A stretch of DNA of 64,000 bases from Luteolibacter algae. GTDB lineage: Bacteria > Verrucomicrobiota > Verrucomicrobiia > Verrucomicrobiales > Akkermansiaceae. How positions within the stretch are numbered: position 1 is the stretch's first letter; every line of letters starts with the position of its first letter. Below, piece by piece: positions 8,648 through 17,043 of the stretch. The DNA is taken from the NCBI RefSeq assembly GCF_042683045.1, contig NZ_JBHUIT010000031.1, positions 399,024-463,023 of the forward strand, read 5' to 3'. Under the pieces are notes generated by a model. That model made no database searches, was not told the DNA's origin, and saw only the letters and a program-made list of their open reading frames with translations. Position numbers and translations under genes: made by a program.

Positions 8648-9661
8648 TTAATTCAAGAAACCGCGCGCTTGAAGATTGTTCAGGCGGCGGGCGACTTCCA
8701 CCAGGGCATCGATGGTGGTTTGCGTGTATGAGCGGCCGTCACGTGTATCGACTCCGTGGCCCGTGCCAAGATCGCGGAGAGCTCCGAGGGCATCGTCCTC
8801 GTGATCGAAAAGTTCCACGAAAACGGTTTCCAGCTTTCCGCTCTTCGCCGCCGCCAAAAGTGTTGCTCCAATCCAACCATCATCCGTGCTGAGACAGCCA
8901 CGGGTGGTCGGAGCGGAGGCATGGTAGACGCCGAGATGATCGGCTGCTGCAACCTCAGCGATGAGCCGCTGATTTTCTTCCATGGACAATCCAGAGTCAC
9001 CACAATGAGCCGCATCCACGAGAATTTTGAAGAAATTGCGACCGAGTGCCTTGTTGATTTCTTTGATAAAGGACCAAGCGCGATCGATATTGGTGAAGGT
9101 TTTGAATTCGCCCGGGCGGAGAAATTCCAGGTGCCAGGTGTCAATGGACGATTCGAGCAAGCCGGACTCTTTGATGGCACGCAGATGAACCTTTACGTTC
9201 TGGGCCACTGCTGCATCGAAATCGGCTCCTGTCCGCGGAGCTTCGTTGCTCATCCACTCTTCAATTGACGTGGAGCCCACGGAGGCAACTTCATGCTTGA
9301 TCGCGCCTTTGAGACTGGCGACTAGTTGGGAAACCACTGCGTCTTCATCGGCCGGATTCATTGGATTTGCGCCACCCACCATGAGGACTAGGTGAACCGC
9401 GAGATCAAGAAACTTCAGCCCTGAGATCATCTCTTCCACATCTCCCTCATCTGTGCCGGGGAAAAAAGAAATCTGGGTGCAGCTAGGGCGAACAGGAGAC
9501 TGCTGGCAGATCCGGTCCATCTCCGCGACACAGCAGATTCGTCCGTCACTTTCACGCGGGAGTTTCCCATTTTCGTCAGGCACCAGGCCTCCGACAAAGC
9601 GGATGTGGGTTGGGACGACTCCGAGGGCGATATTAGGTTTTAACGTAAAGTTGTCTGACAT
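8648..9661 (-). CDS. TIM-barrel protein (sugar phosphate isomerase/epimerase-like)
   Basis: A 337-residue soluble protein without a signal peptide. The pattern of alternating strands and helices, with HLEFLRPGEFKTF, FFKILVDAAHCGDSG and the late ETVFVELFDHEDDAL, resembles the AP-endonuclease-2/xylose-isomerase-like TIM-barrel superfamily, where Glu, Asp and His bind a divalent metal. Candidate metal ligands are the Glu in WHLEF, the Asp and His in VDAAHCGD and the Glu in VFVELFDHE. No specific substrate can be named. It starts at ATG 9661 and is first of a probable three-gene unit with the YdjY and toroid genes; a terminator of the upstream gene precedes it. Confidence 0.68.
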   Translation of the reverse strand: MSDNFTLKPNIALGVVPTHIRFVGGLVPDENGKLPRESDGRICCVAEMDRICQQSPVRPSCTQISFFPGTDEGDVEEMISGLKFLDLAVHLVLMVGGANPMNPADEDAVVSQLVASLKGAIKHEVASVGSTSIEEWMSNEAPRTGADFDAAVAQNVKVHLRAIKESGLLESSIDTWHLEFLRPGEFKTFTNIDRAWSFIKEINKALGRNFFKILVDAAHCGDSGLSMEENQRLIAEVAAADHLGVYHASAPTTRGCLSTDDGWIGATLLAAAKSGKLETVFVELFDHEDDALGALRDLGTGHGVDTRDGRSYTQTTIDALVEVARRLNNLQARGFLN

Positions 9662-9712
9662 GCTGCGAGTGTGGATTTGTTACGTGCTGAGTCAAGACAG
9701 CTCAAAAAATAC

Positions 9713-9749
9713 AAAAAAACCGCCACCCATCAATATGACCGGTGGCAGT
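9713..9749 (-). terminator. rho-independent terminator (minus strand)
   Basis: On the minus strand ACTGCCACC pairs with GGTGGCGGT (one G-U pair) across a 13-base loop, followed by seven T. It lies 27 bases beyond the stop of the lipoprotein gene at 9776 and separates it from the TIM-barrel gene. The plus strand also has a short T-run, so it may act both ways. Confidence 0.85.
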
Positions 9750-9775
9750 TTTTCTAAATAAATCGGGGATGAGTT

Positions 9776-10120
9776 TTATTCGGAGTCACGGACGGCGTCA
9801 GCATCCTCTTCGAGCTGATCGGCACGTTTCTCGGCATTTTCGCGGATGCGGTCGGCTTCATCTTCCACGTCGTCTGAAGCTTTGTCGATGTTTCCATTGG
9901 CGTCATTGAGATCATTTTCTCTCATCTGATCAGCGCGATCCTCTTTCATATCTGCGTTCTTCTCCGCATCACGGCGGACCTGATCGGCCTTGTTTTCCAT
10001 GTTATCTGCTTTGGCTTCCACGGCATCTTCACGAGCGTTTTCCTGCGGGGAATCACAAGAGGTAGCGGCAAGAGCAAGAATAGAAGCGCCGAAAATTGAG
10101 GTAATTGCTTTAGTTTTCAT
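9776..10120 (-). CDS. small coiled-coil lipoprotein
   Basis: A 114-residue protein starting MKTKAITSIFGASILALAATSC; LAATSC is a lipobox, so the mature protein should begin at Cys22 with a lipid anchor. The rest is almost entirely Ala, Asp, Glu, Lys, Arg and Asn arranged in helix-forming repeats of the type KADQVRRDAEK, RADQMREND and EADRIRENAEKRADQ, which suggests a rod-like helix in the cell envelope. No enzyme motif. A paralogue with the same layout lies at 10263-10610. A role as an envelope spacer or stress protein, as with other small coiled-coil lipoproteins, is only a guess. Confidence 0.72.
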   Translation of the reverse strand: MKTKAITSIFGASILALAATSCDSPQENAREDAVEAKADNMENKADQVRRDAEKNADMKEDRADQMRENDLNDANGNIDKASDDVEDEADRIRENAEKRADQLEEDADAVRDSE

Positions 10121-10262
10121 AGTAGGTAGTGGTTATTGCCTAGAGGCTATAGTGTCCTATTGCAGATCAGATGCCATACGTGTTTACAGGGATTCCGGAG
10201 GTTAAAGGCGCGGAAATCGTGTGTTATGCCAGTCCTCGACCATGCATCATGCAAGCTGCGGG

Positions 10263-10610
10263 TTATTCGGAATCCGGCAGGATCTCTTTCTGCTCACGAA
10301 TCTTCTCTGCTTGCTCTTCAAGCTGCTGGGCTCGGATTTTTCCAACTTTGCGGACCTCATCCGCATCTTTCTCCAAGATCGCAGCACTATCCTTATCGCC
10401 ATCGTTCTCTAAAAGTTCCTTTGCCAGCCTTTCCTTACCCTCCGCAGTCTGCTCGATATCGGTTTTGAGTTTTTCCGCCTTGGCTTCAAGATTCTCCGCA
10501 GAGATTTCGAGCTGATCCTGGCGTGGCTCTCCGCGATTTTCATTGCAGGCAGATAGGAAAATGGCGGCTAAAAATGAGGTGGGGAGCAGAGCTGGCGTGG
10601 GAACTTTCAT
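10263..10610 (-). CDS. small coiled-coil lipoprotein, paralogue
   Basis: A 115-residue protein; I start at the internal ATG (MKVPTPALLPTSFLAAIFLSAC) because it begins the signal sequence with a lipobox-like LSAC at residues 19-22, and the upstream ATG only adds six residues. The mature part is a charged helical repeat (EISAENLEAKAEKLKTDIEQ, later RKVGKIRAQQLEEQAEKIRE) like its neighbour at 9776-10120, with the same C-terminal DSE ending. The two are separate transcription units, 143 bases apart. No catalytic feature. Confidence 0.68.
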   Translation of the reverse strand: MKVPTPALLPTSFLAAIFLSACNENRGEPRQDQLEISAENLEAKAEKLKTDIEQTAEGKERLAKELLENDGDKDSAAILEKDADEVRKVGKIRAQQLEEQAEKIREQKEILPDSE

Positions 10611-10654
10611 GGGGTGATAGGGTTCCAACCATCATTCCGAATTGACTGGATTGC

Positions 10655-10695
10655 AAAAAGAAAACCCGCACCGGACTGTATGCCGATGCGGGTTT
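10655..10695 (-). terminator. rho-independent terminator of fusA
   Basis: On the minus strand AAACCCGCA pairs with TGCGGGTTT around a 16-base loop, and a T-rich tract follows. It lies 48 bases after the fusA stop and before the lipoprotein gene. Confidence 0.8.
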
Positions 10696-10742
10696 GCTTG
10701 AAGGTCTACTTTAGGAGCCGGCCGGGAAGACCGGCTTAGCAA

Positions 10743-12833
10743 TTACTTACGGAGTGCTTCTTCGCGCTCCTTGGCCTTTGCAATCACTTCGTCAGCGATG
10801 TTGCGTGGGCATGCTGCGTAGTGGCTGAACTCCATGGAGAACTGGCCGCGGCCAGAAGTCATGGTGCGCAGATCGCCGATGTAGCCGAACATTGCTGAAA
10901 GTGGTGCTTCCGCTTTGACGCGGACACCGCCCGGAGTTGGCTCCTGGCCGTGAATCATACCGCGGCGGCGGTTAAGATCGCCGATGACATCACCGATTTT
11001 TTCTTCAGGAGAGAAGACATCAAGTTTCATCATAGGCTCAAGGATTTGCGGAGCGGCTTTCACCATGGATTGGCGGTAAGCGGCTTTCGCAGCGATCTCG
11101 AACGCGATGGCGGAGGAGTCAACCGCGTGGAATCCACCGTCTTTCAACGTAACTTTGAAGTCCAAGCATGGATAACCAGCAAGAGGGCCTTTGCTGACGG
11201 AGGTTTTGAAACCTTTCTCAACTGCTGGAATGTATTCCTTTGGAACGTTTCCGCCGACGACGCTGGACTCGAATACAAATCCGGAACCAGGCTCGCCTGG
11301 CTCGATGCTGTAGTCGATCTTCGCGAACTGACCGGAACCACCGGACTGTTTCTTGTGGGTGTAGCTGTCGGAAACGGCTTTGGTGATCGTTTCACGGTAG
11401 GCAACCTGTGGAGCACCGACTTCTACTTCGACTTTGTGTGTGCGCTTCAGAATATCGATTTTGATATCGAGGTGGAGCTCGCCCATGCCCTTGAGGATCA
11501 TCTCGTTGGTTTCCTCGTCGGTCTCGACGCGGAAAGATGGATCTTCCTGGACCATCTTGCCGATGGCGTTGCCGAGCTTCTCGGCGTTTGCCTTGTCTTT
11601 CGGCGCAATGGCGATGGAGATAACCGGATCCGGGAAGACCATAGGCTCAAGAGTGGCCGGGTTTTTCTCGTCGCAAAGAGTGTGGCCGGTTTGCACGTTT
11701 TTGAGGCCAACGATGGCGATGATGTCACCCGCTTGAGCGACATCGACTTCGTTGCGGTCGTCCGCGTGCATTTCGACCATACGGCCAACGCGTTCGGTTT
11801 TGCCGGTGAACGAGTTGAGGATGGTATCGCCTTTCTTGATCGTGCCGGAATAAATACGGGTGAAGGTGAGTGCACCGAACTTGTCATCCATGATTTTGAA
11901 TGCAAGTGCACGGAGCGGTGCGGATGGATCAATGATCGCGAATTTACCGGTTTCGTTACCTTCTGCGTCAACTTCCGGGAGAGGTTTGACATCAAGCGGG
12001 TTAGGCAGGTAATCGACAACCGCGTCGAGAATGAGTTGCAAGCCTTTGTTTTTGAAGGAGGAGCCGCAGTAGGTAGGGAAGAAGGCAAGATCGATGGTGC
12101 CTTTGCGGATGCATTTTTTGATGGTTTCCATGTCAGGCTCGTTGCCTTCCAGATAGGCTTCCATCACGGCATCGTCCTGCTCGACGGCAGTTTCGATCAG
12201 TTCCGCACGGTATTGCTCGGCTTTTTCAATCATGTCGGCCGGGATTTCCTCGATGGAGAAATTCTCTGGCTGGCCAGAGTCATCCCAAACGTATGCCTTC
12301 ATCGAAAGAAGATCGACCACTCCGGTGAAATTGGACTCGGTGCCGATTGGCAGGACCATGACGAGAGGAGTCGCGCCAAGGACTTTTTTCACTTGAGCCA
12401 CGACGCGGTAGAAATCAGCGCCGATACGGTCGAGTTTGTTAACATAGATGATACGGGAAACCTTCGAGTCGTTCGCATAACGCCAGTTGGTCTCGGATTG
12501 AGGCTCGACACCACCGGAGCCGCAGAAAACGCCGACGCCGCCGTCGAGAACCTTGAGGGAACGGTAAACTTCGATCGTGAAGTCAACGTGGCCCGGAGTA
12601 TCGATAACGTTGAACTGATGGTCTTTCCAAAAGCAGGTAGTGGCAGCGGACTGGATCGTAATACCACGCTCGGCTTCTTGTTCCATGAAGTCCATGGTTG
12701 ATGCGCCGTCGTGAACTTCACCAAGTTTGTGAATTTTGCCGGTGAGTTTGAGAATACGCTCGGTGGTGGTTGTTTTACCGGCGTCAACGTGGGCGAAAAT
12801 GCCGATGTTGCGATATTTGCTGAGGTCCTTCAT
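10743..12833 (-). CDS. fusA: translation elongation factor G
   Basis: EF-G is the GTPase that drives ribosomal translocation and, with RRF, ribosome recycling. The 696-residue protein has the full family length. The G1 motif AHVDAGKT is at residues 14-21, the switch region RGITI near 56-60, DTPGHVD at 78-84 and NKLD at 132-135. The domain IV-V region ends with GRGQFSMEFSHYAACP. It starts at ATG 12833. The gene stands alone here, not in the usual str operon with rpsL, rpsG and tuf. A second EF-G paralogue elsewhere in the genome is possible. Well conserved; no oddities. Confidence 0.97.
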   Translation of the reverse strand: MKDLSKYRNIGIFAHVDAGKTTTTERILKLTGKIHKLGEVHDGASTMDFMEQEAERGITIQSAATTCFWKDHQFNVIDTPGHVDFTIEVYRSLKVLDGGVGVFCGSGGVEPQSETNWRYANDSKVSRIIYVNKLDRIGADFYRVVAQVKKVLGATPLVMVLPIGTESNFTGVVDLLSMKAYVWDDSGQPENFSIEEIPADMIEKAEQYRAELIETAVEQDDAVMEAYLEGNEPDMETIKKCIRKGTIDLAFFPTYCGSSFKNKGLQLILDAVVDYLPNPLDVKPLPEVDAEGNETGKFAIIDPSAPLRALAFKIMDDKFGALTFTRIYSGTIKKGDTILNSFTGKTERVGRMVEMHADDRNEVDVAQAGDIIAIVGLKNVQTGHTLCDEKNPATLEPMVFPDPVISIAIAPKDKANAEKLGNAIGKMVQEDPSFRVETDEETNEMILKGMGELHLDIKIDILKRTHKVEVEVGAPQVAYRETITKAVSDSYTHKKQSGGSGQFAKIDYSIEPGEPGSGFVFESSVVGGNVPKEYIPAVEKGFKTSVSKGPLAGYPCLDFKVTLKDGGFHAVDSSAIAFEIAAKAAYRQSMVKAAPQILEPMMKLDVFSPEEKIGDVIGDLNRRRGMIHGQEPTPGGVRVKAEAPLSAMFGYIGDLRTMTSGRGQFSMEFSHYAACPRNIADEVIAKAKEREEALRK

Positions 12834-12973
12834 GCCTGTAATGTGTAGTGGTTTGGTGCGGCCGAGAGATCCCGGCGGGGCGGGGTTTTAGCGGAGCGGA
12901 AGGGTTTTGCAACCTTTGATTGCGGATTTGGGTTGAGGACAGTGGCCTGGCGGTCATTGTTTTGGCGGTGAAT

Positions 12974-14242
12974 ATGACGGAACGCGGCATGCGAAGAGTG
13001 GCGGAATTGGCCGGAATGGAGGCTGTCGAGGTGGTGCGGAGGCTTGAATGGCTGGGGAATCCCGTGTTTTTCGATACTGCGGGGAATGTGCCTCAAAATG
13101 CCGGGAGGGCGATCTCGGTGGTTTCGGCCGCTCCGGCTGAGATTTTCCGGGGATCGATTTTTTCCGAAAGCGACAGGAAGGTGCTGGATGCGGTGTTAGC
13201 CGGGAATGCATCTGTTGGCGGGGATCTCGGTCTCCCGGCAGGAGGCCTGTGTGGATGGGTGAGTTACGAAGGGGACTACGTGTTCGGCGAATATCGTGAG
13301 ATGCTGGTCCGGGACGAGGAGAGCGGTGATTGGTGGGAGCTGGGAGGACTCTCGCAAAAGTTGGGTGATCCGTTACCAGGCGGGGCCCGCCTCGGGGAAT
13401 TCTCGGGAGAAATGAGTCGGGAAAGGTTTCTGGATTCTGTGCGGAAGGTGAAGGATTGGATCGCCGCAGGGGATATTTATCAGGTGAATGTTGCCCAGGC
13501 ATTCTCTGCCGAGGTTTTCGGGGAAGGATCGTTGTTCGGGCTTTACGAGGTGCTTCGGGATGCTAGCCCGGCACCGATGGGTGTCTGGATGTCTCTGGAT
13601 GGGATTGAAGTTTTAGGAACTTCTCCCGAGCTCTTCTTGAAAATATCCGGAAAAGGGGTGGAGACACGCCCGATCAAGGGAACCCGGCCACGTTTTTCCG
13701 ATCTTGATGAGGACCTGCGCTCTGCGGTGGAGCTTCAGACATCGCCCAAGGAAGTTGCGGAGCTTGTGATGATCACCGATTTGTTACGGAATGATATCGG
13801 GCAAGTCTGCGAGTTTGGCAGTGTGGAAGTAAGTGAGATGCTTCGGCTGGAAAGTCTGGCGCAAGTCCACCATCTCGTATCAACCGTGAAAGGTAGATTG
13901 AGAGCAGAGTCCAATGCCTTGTCAGCTCTCGCCGCATGTTTTCCCGGCGGAAGCATCACCGGGGCTCCGAAGAAGAGAGCGATGGAAATCATCGCGGAGC
14001 TTGAGCAATCACCACGGGGGATTTACTGCGGGGCGATGGGATGGCTTGGCTTCAATGGAGAAAGCCAGTTTAATATAGCGATACGGACGATGGTTCGCCG
14101 CGATGGGATTTTGAAATACCAGGTTGGTGCGGGAATTGTCGCGGATTCTATTCCGGAAGACGAATATCGTGAGACCTTGCAAAAGGCGGAAGGGCTGCGG
14201 CTGGGAGTGGAGCGGTGGAGAGCCGGTAATCCGGGAATTTAG
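12974..14242 (+). CDS. pabB: aminodeoxychorismate synthase component I
   Basis: A 422-residue chorismate-binding enzyme. PabB converts chorismate and ammonia (from the PabA glutaminase) to 4-amino-4-deoxychorismate for folate synthesis. The start is the ATG at 12974 with GGCGG six bases upstream; a longer frame from 12920 lacks a ribosome-binding site. PIKGTRPR is at residues 233-240: the Lys is the residue that distinguishes PabB from TrpE, which has Ala there. The chorismate-site block ELVMITDLLRNDIGQVCEFG follows, and FPGGSITGAPK at 323-333 is the family signature. No pabA or pabC is adjacent. Confidence in the fold is very high, in PabB over TrpE high. Confidence 0.9.
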   Translation: MTERGMRRVAELAGMEAVEVVRRLEWLGNPVFFDTAGNVPQNAGRAISVVSAAPAEIFRGSIFSESDRKVLDAVLAGNASVGGDLGLPAGGLCGWVSYEGDYVFGEYREMLVRDEESGDWWELGGLSQKLGDPLPGGARLGEFSGEMSRERFLDSVRKVKDWIAAGDIYQVNVAQAFSAEVFGEGSLFGLYEVLRDASPAPMGVWMSLDGIEVLGTSPELFLKISGKGVETRPIKGTRPRFSDLDEDLRSAVELQTSPKEVAELVMITDLLRNDIGQVCEFGSVEVSEMLRLESLAQVHHLVSTVKGRLRAESNALSALAACFPGGSITGAPKKRAMEIIAELEQSPRGIYCGAMGWLGFNGESQFNIAIRTMVRRDGILKYQVGAGIVADSIPEDEYRETLQKAEGLRLGVERWRAGNPGI

Positions 14243-14246
14243 CGAT

Positions 14247-14282
14247 AAAAAAAGCGGAAAAGCATTTTGCCTCTCCGCTTTT
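14247..14282. terminator. bidirectional terminator
   Basis: AAAAGCGGA pairs with TCCGCTTTT, with A-runs on one side and T-runs on the other, between the convergent pabB and DUF5069 genes, so it can serve both strands. Confidence 0.85.
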
Positions 14283-14304
14283 CGATAGATTTTCAAACGC
14301 TGGT

Positions 14305-14742
14305 TTATGCGATCTCGGCGGCGTGGAAACCTTGCCAGTCATCAAGGTTGTTGAGGTTCACGGCATCAGTCGGGTTGCCATCCGGAAGACCGACTGAGGA
14401 AAGAATCGATTGGCGTGTTTCATCGGTGTGCTGGTAGCCGGTGATTGCCGCATTGAGTTGTGAAACTGCGGTTTGGTTCAGCTTGGTCGCATTCTCGGAA
14501 ACGAATTTTTCGAACTGGATGTAGGTAGGCTTCTTTTCCGCAACGAAATCGAGAAGCGCCTGCTTATCCAGACCCAGGCCATCGAGAACCATTTGGTCGT
14601 AGCCTTGGCCACAAGCTGGATAATCTTCGGCGAGCTTGCCTGCCGCACCAAGGGAAAGTTTCTGCCAGAAGCGGGGAAGATGCAGGACGCCGAGAGGGCC
14701 GGGTGTGCCGGAAGAGATAGTAGGAACGATTTTGTTGCTCAT
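14305..14742 (-). CDS. DUF5069-family protein
   Basis: A 145-residue soluble protein. I start at ATG 14742 (MSNKIVPTISSGTPGPLGVL); the longer frame reaching 14880 would run into the prfB promoter and start region and has no family similarity. The pattern, in which a Leu-Pro-Arg block (HLPRFWQKLSLGAAGKLAED) is followed by a YDQMVLDGLGL segment, resembles DUF5069 proteins, which are frequent in Verrucomicrobia and of unknown function. It is convergent with pabB and divergent from prfB, so it is monocistronic. The family call is from memory of the pattern. Confidence 0.68.
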   Translation of the reverse strand: MSNKIVPTISSGTPGPLGVLHLPRFWQKLSLGAAGKLAEDYPACGQGYDQMVLDGLGLDKQALLDFVAEKKPTYIQFEKFVSENATKLNQTAVSQLNAAITGYQHTDETRQSILSSVGLPDGNPTDAVNLNNLDDWQGFHAAEIA

Positions 14743-14870
14743 AGGCCGCAACGCTAACGCCCGATTTTTCGATTTCAAACCCGAATCGGGAAAATACGGA
14801 AACGGGCGGATTCTTCTCCTGCCATGATTGTTCTTGCGGGGCTGTCCGAGCTGCGGTTTCTTCGCTCCAC

Positions 14871-16014
14871 ATGTCCACACTACCTACCGCTGACCTCCTG
14901 GCGCTTGACACGGACGGCATCAAAAGCCGCCTGTCAAAACTCAGGAGGTATCTTTGACGTTCCTGTTTTAGAAAATAAAATCCAGACGCTGGAGGAGGCG
15001 ATGGGTGCCCCCGACTTCTGGGATGATACGGAAAAGGCGCGCTCAATTTCCGAAGATGCGGCCGCTTTGAAGAAGAAGCTCGAGGGCTTTCTCGATCTCG
15101 AGTCCCGCATCGGCGATATTATCGAGGGAATCAATCTGGCCAAGGAATTCGATGACGAAGAGCTTGCCCGGGAGGCGATCGAGGGGACCCAGGCTTTGGA
15201 AAAGGATATTCGCTCTTATGAGCTTCTCACGCTTCTGAACAATCCCGGCGATGATTCACCGTCTTGCTTTATGGTGATACAATCCGGAGCCGGCGGCACC
15301 GAGGCTTGTGATTGGGCCCAGATGCTGCACCGCATGTATACCCGTTGGGCGGAAAGGAAAGGCTACACCGTGGAGACGCTGGATTGGCAGGATGGTGATG
15401 AGGCGGGCCTCCGCTCCGCCATGTTGCGCATCACCGGCCCCTATTCCTATGGCTTTTTGAAAAGCGAACGGGGAGTGCATCGTCTGGTGCGCATTTCTCC
15501 TTTCGATTCCGCCGCGAAGCGGCACACGTCCTTTGCCGCTATCGATGTAACTCCGGAAATTTCCAAGGAGATCAAAATCGAGATCAACGAGAAGGATGTG
15601 GAAATCACCACCACCCGGTCCGGTGGCAAAGGCGGACAGAACGTCAATAAGGTGGAGACGGCGGTTATCCTACGGCACCTTCCTTCCGGCATTTTAATCC
15701 GCTCGACAGCGGCTCGCTCGCAGGGTGCCAACCGCGAGATGGCTTACCAGATTCTGAAAGCAAAGCTCTATCAGATCGAGGAAGACAAACAACGCGCGGA
15801 GTCCGATCGTGCTTATGGAGAAAAGGGCGATGTCTCCTGGGGAAACCAGATCCGCTCCTATGTTTTCCAACCATATCAAAAAGTGATGGACCTGCGCACC
15901 GGCGAGGAGACGGGAAACATCCAGGATGTCATGGACGGAGATATCGATGCCTTCATCGAGGCCAAGCTACGTGGCAAAGTCCGCGTCAAAGGCGTGAAGG
16001 ATGATGAGGATTGA
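14871..16014 (+). CDS. prfB: peptide chain release factor 2, with programmed +1 frameshift
   Basis: RF2 recognises UGA and UAA stop codons and triggers peptide release. The real gene is join(14871-14954, 14956-16014), 380 residues. The zero-frame part is 28 codons from ATG 14871 (MSTLPTADLLALDTDGIKSR...) ending in CTT followed by an in-frame TGA at 14955; skipping one T gives GAC and the long frame. The SPF anticodon-like tripeptide lies in VRISPFDSAAKRH, and the GGQ peptidyl-transferase loop in SGGKGGQNVNKVETAV. A continuous frame from 14824 exists but would give an unrelated N-terminus. Autoregulation follows: low RF2 favours frameshifting at UGA. Confidence 0.95.
14943..14958 (+). promoter_or_regulatory. 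prfB: prfB programmed +1 frameshift signal
   Basis: AGGAGG (internal Shine-Dalgarno-like element, 14943-14948), three bases TAT, then CTT TGA C. This is the classical prfB arrangement, differing from the Escherichia coli AGGGGG by one base. The anti-SD pairing three bases before CTT pushes the ribosome +1 so that UUU then GAC is read. Confidence 0.95.
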
Positions 16015-16029
16015 GCCCAGTTGATCCAC

Positions 16030-16109
16030 GGAAATTGGAGATAATTTCCAATTTCTGTAATTTGTTGGCAATTCTTCCGTGATGATCCCGGTCATCAATA
16101 ATTGCCAAC
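16030..16109. repeat. hairpin and nested inverted repeat after prfB
   Basis: Two structures follow the prfB stop. First, GAAATTGGA (16031-16039) pairs with TCCAATTTC (16047-16055); it has no strong U-tract, so at best a weak terminator. Second, GTTGGCAATT (16064-16073) pairs perfectly with AATTGCCAAC (16100-16109), and inside it GATGA pairs with TCATC around TCCCGG, making a two-level stem. The second ends seven bases before the next ATG and could occlude translation of that small frame. Confidence 0.6.
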
Positions 16110-16115
16110 GTAATC

Positions 16116-16307
16116 ATGAAAATTTTGATCAAGCCGATAGGATTATTAATAGGTGGACTTTTGTGGCAGACAGCGCCTTTCGATTGTGATTTGAGCCTGG
16201 ATGTCCGTGATCCGGAAATGAAAGAACATAATAATCTTTGGAAACCGGAAGATTATTATCGGTTCGGGCTTAGCAAAAAACAACAGAAGCGAATCCTTGA
16301 AGCCTAA
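16116..16307 (+). CDS. possible small exported protein
   Basis: A 63-codon frame, MKILIKPIGLLIGGLLWQTA then a charged tail ending SKKQQKRILEA. The N-terminus looks like a signal peptide or membrane helix. There is no ribosome-binding site: the seven bases upstream follow the end of a long inverted repeat. No family recognised. It could be a real small protein controlled by the hairpin, or chance; the separate AT-rich composition does not decide it. The stretch after it, 16308-16494, holds no other gene. Confidence 0.35.
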   Translation: MKILIKPIGLLIGGLLWQTAPFDCDLSLDVRDPEMKEHNNLWKPEDYYRFGLSKKQQKRILEA

Positions 16308-16494
16308 CATGAAGATTTCTTCTTATCTATCGTATCTTCACGAAGTGCCCTTTGATTAAGAGCTTTGATCGCAGTTTATTGTGATGCATGCGGTCCGGGA
16401 GCCGCGCGGCCGGTTCATCCCGTGGCTGATCCATTTTCATGAGACTTCCACCCTCGGGTCTTGCCCTGATGAGCGATGTCATTAAAGCTCCGTG

Positions 16495-17013
16495 ATGGTC
16501 GAGCGATTGAAATCTGCGATACGTGATGTGAATGATTTCCCAAAGCCCGGGATCGTTTTCAAGGATATCACGCCTATTCTCGGCGATGCCGCGCTTTTCC
16601 GCGGAGCGATTGATCTTCTCTGTGAGACAGCCGGAGGGAAGGAAATCGATAAAATCGTTGGGATTGATGCACGCGGATTTATTTTTGCGGCGGCCGTAGC
16701 GGATCGCTTGTCAGCTGGCTTCGTGCCGGTGAGAAAGAAAGGCAAGCTGCCGTGGAGATGCCATGAGGCCTCTTACGCGCTGGAATACGGAGAGGCTACG
16801 GTGGAGATACACCAGGACGCGGTGAAGCCGGGTGAGAAGGTTTTACTCGTGGATGATTTGCTAGCCACCGGTGGAACAGCCGCCGCCGCGGTCAAGCTCC
16901 TAGACAAAGTCGGCGCGGACGTCATTGCAGTCTCGTTTCTCATCGAGCTGTCTTTTCTCAAAGGAAGAGAAAAAATCCCTTCCCATGAGGTGAAATCAAT
17001 TCTCCATTATTAA
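16495..17013 (+). CDS. apt: adenine phosphoribosyltransferase
   Basis: Apt converts adenine and PRPP to AMP in purine salvage. The protein has 172 residues, the family length. FPKPGIVFKDITPIL (15-29) is the conserved N-terminal Apt block, GIDARGFIF (56-64) the dimer/substrate loop, and VLLVDDLLATGGTA (116-129) the PRPP-binding motif with its two Asp. A GTG three bases upstream is an alternative start. It precedes pgi by 30 bases on the same strand, so the two may be co-transcribed, although they serve different pathways. Confidence 0.93.
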   Translation: MVERLKSAIRDVNDFPKPGIVFKDITPILGDAALFRGAIDLLCETAGGKEIDKIVGIDARGFIFAAAVADRLSAGFVPVRKKGKLPWRCHEASYALEYGEATVEIHQDAVKPGEKVLLVDDLLATGGTAAAAVKLLDKVGADVIAVSFLIELSFLKGREKIPSHEVKSILHY

Positions 17014-17043
17014 AAATTTTTACCAATTACTGAAAAACACACA

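Noticed and set aside
10950..12701. 583-codon open frame on the plus strand
   Set aside because: It lies antisense to fusA, whose strong codon bias leaves the opposite frame open; no family likeness.
14824..14955. Continuous start for prfB from 14824
   Set aside because: The frameshift signal and the correct RF2 N-terminus from 14871 explain the gene better.
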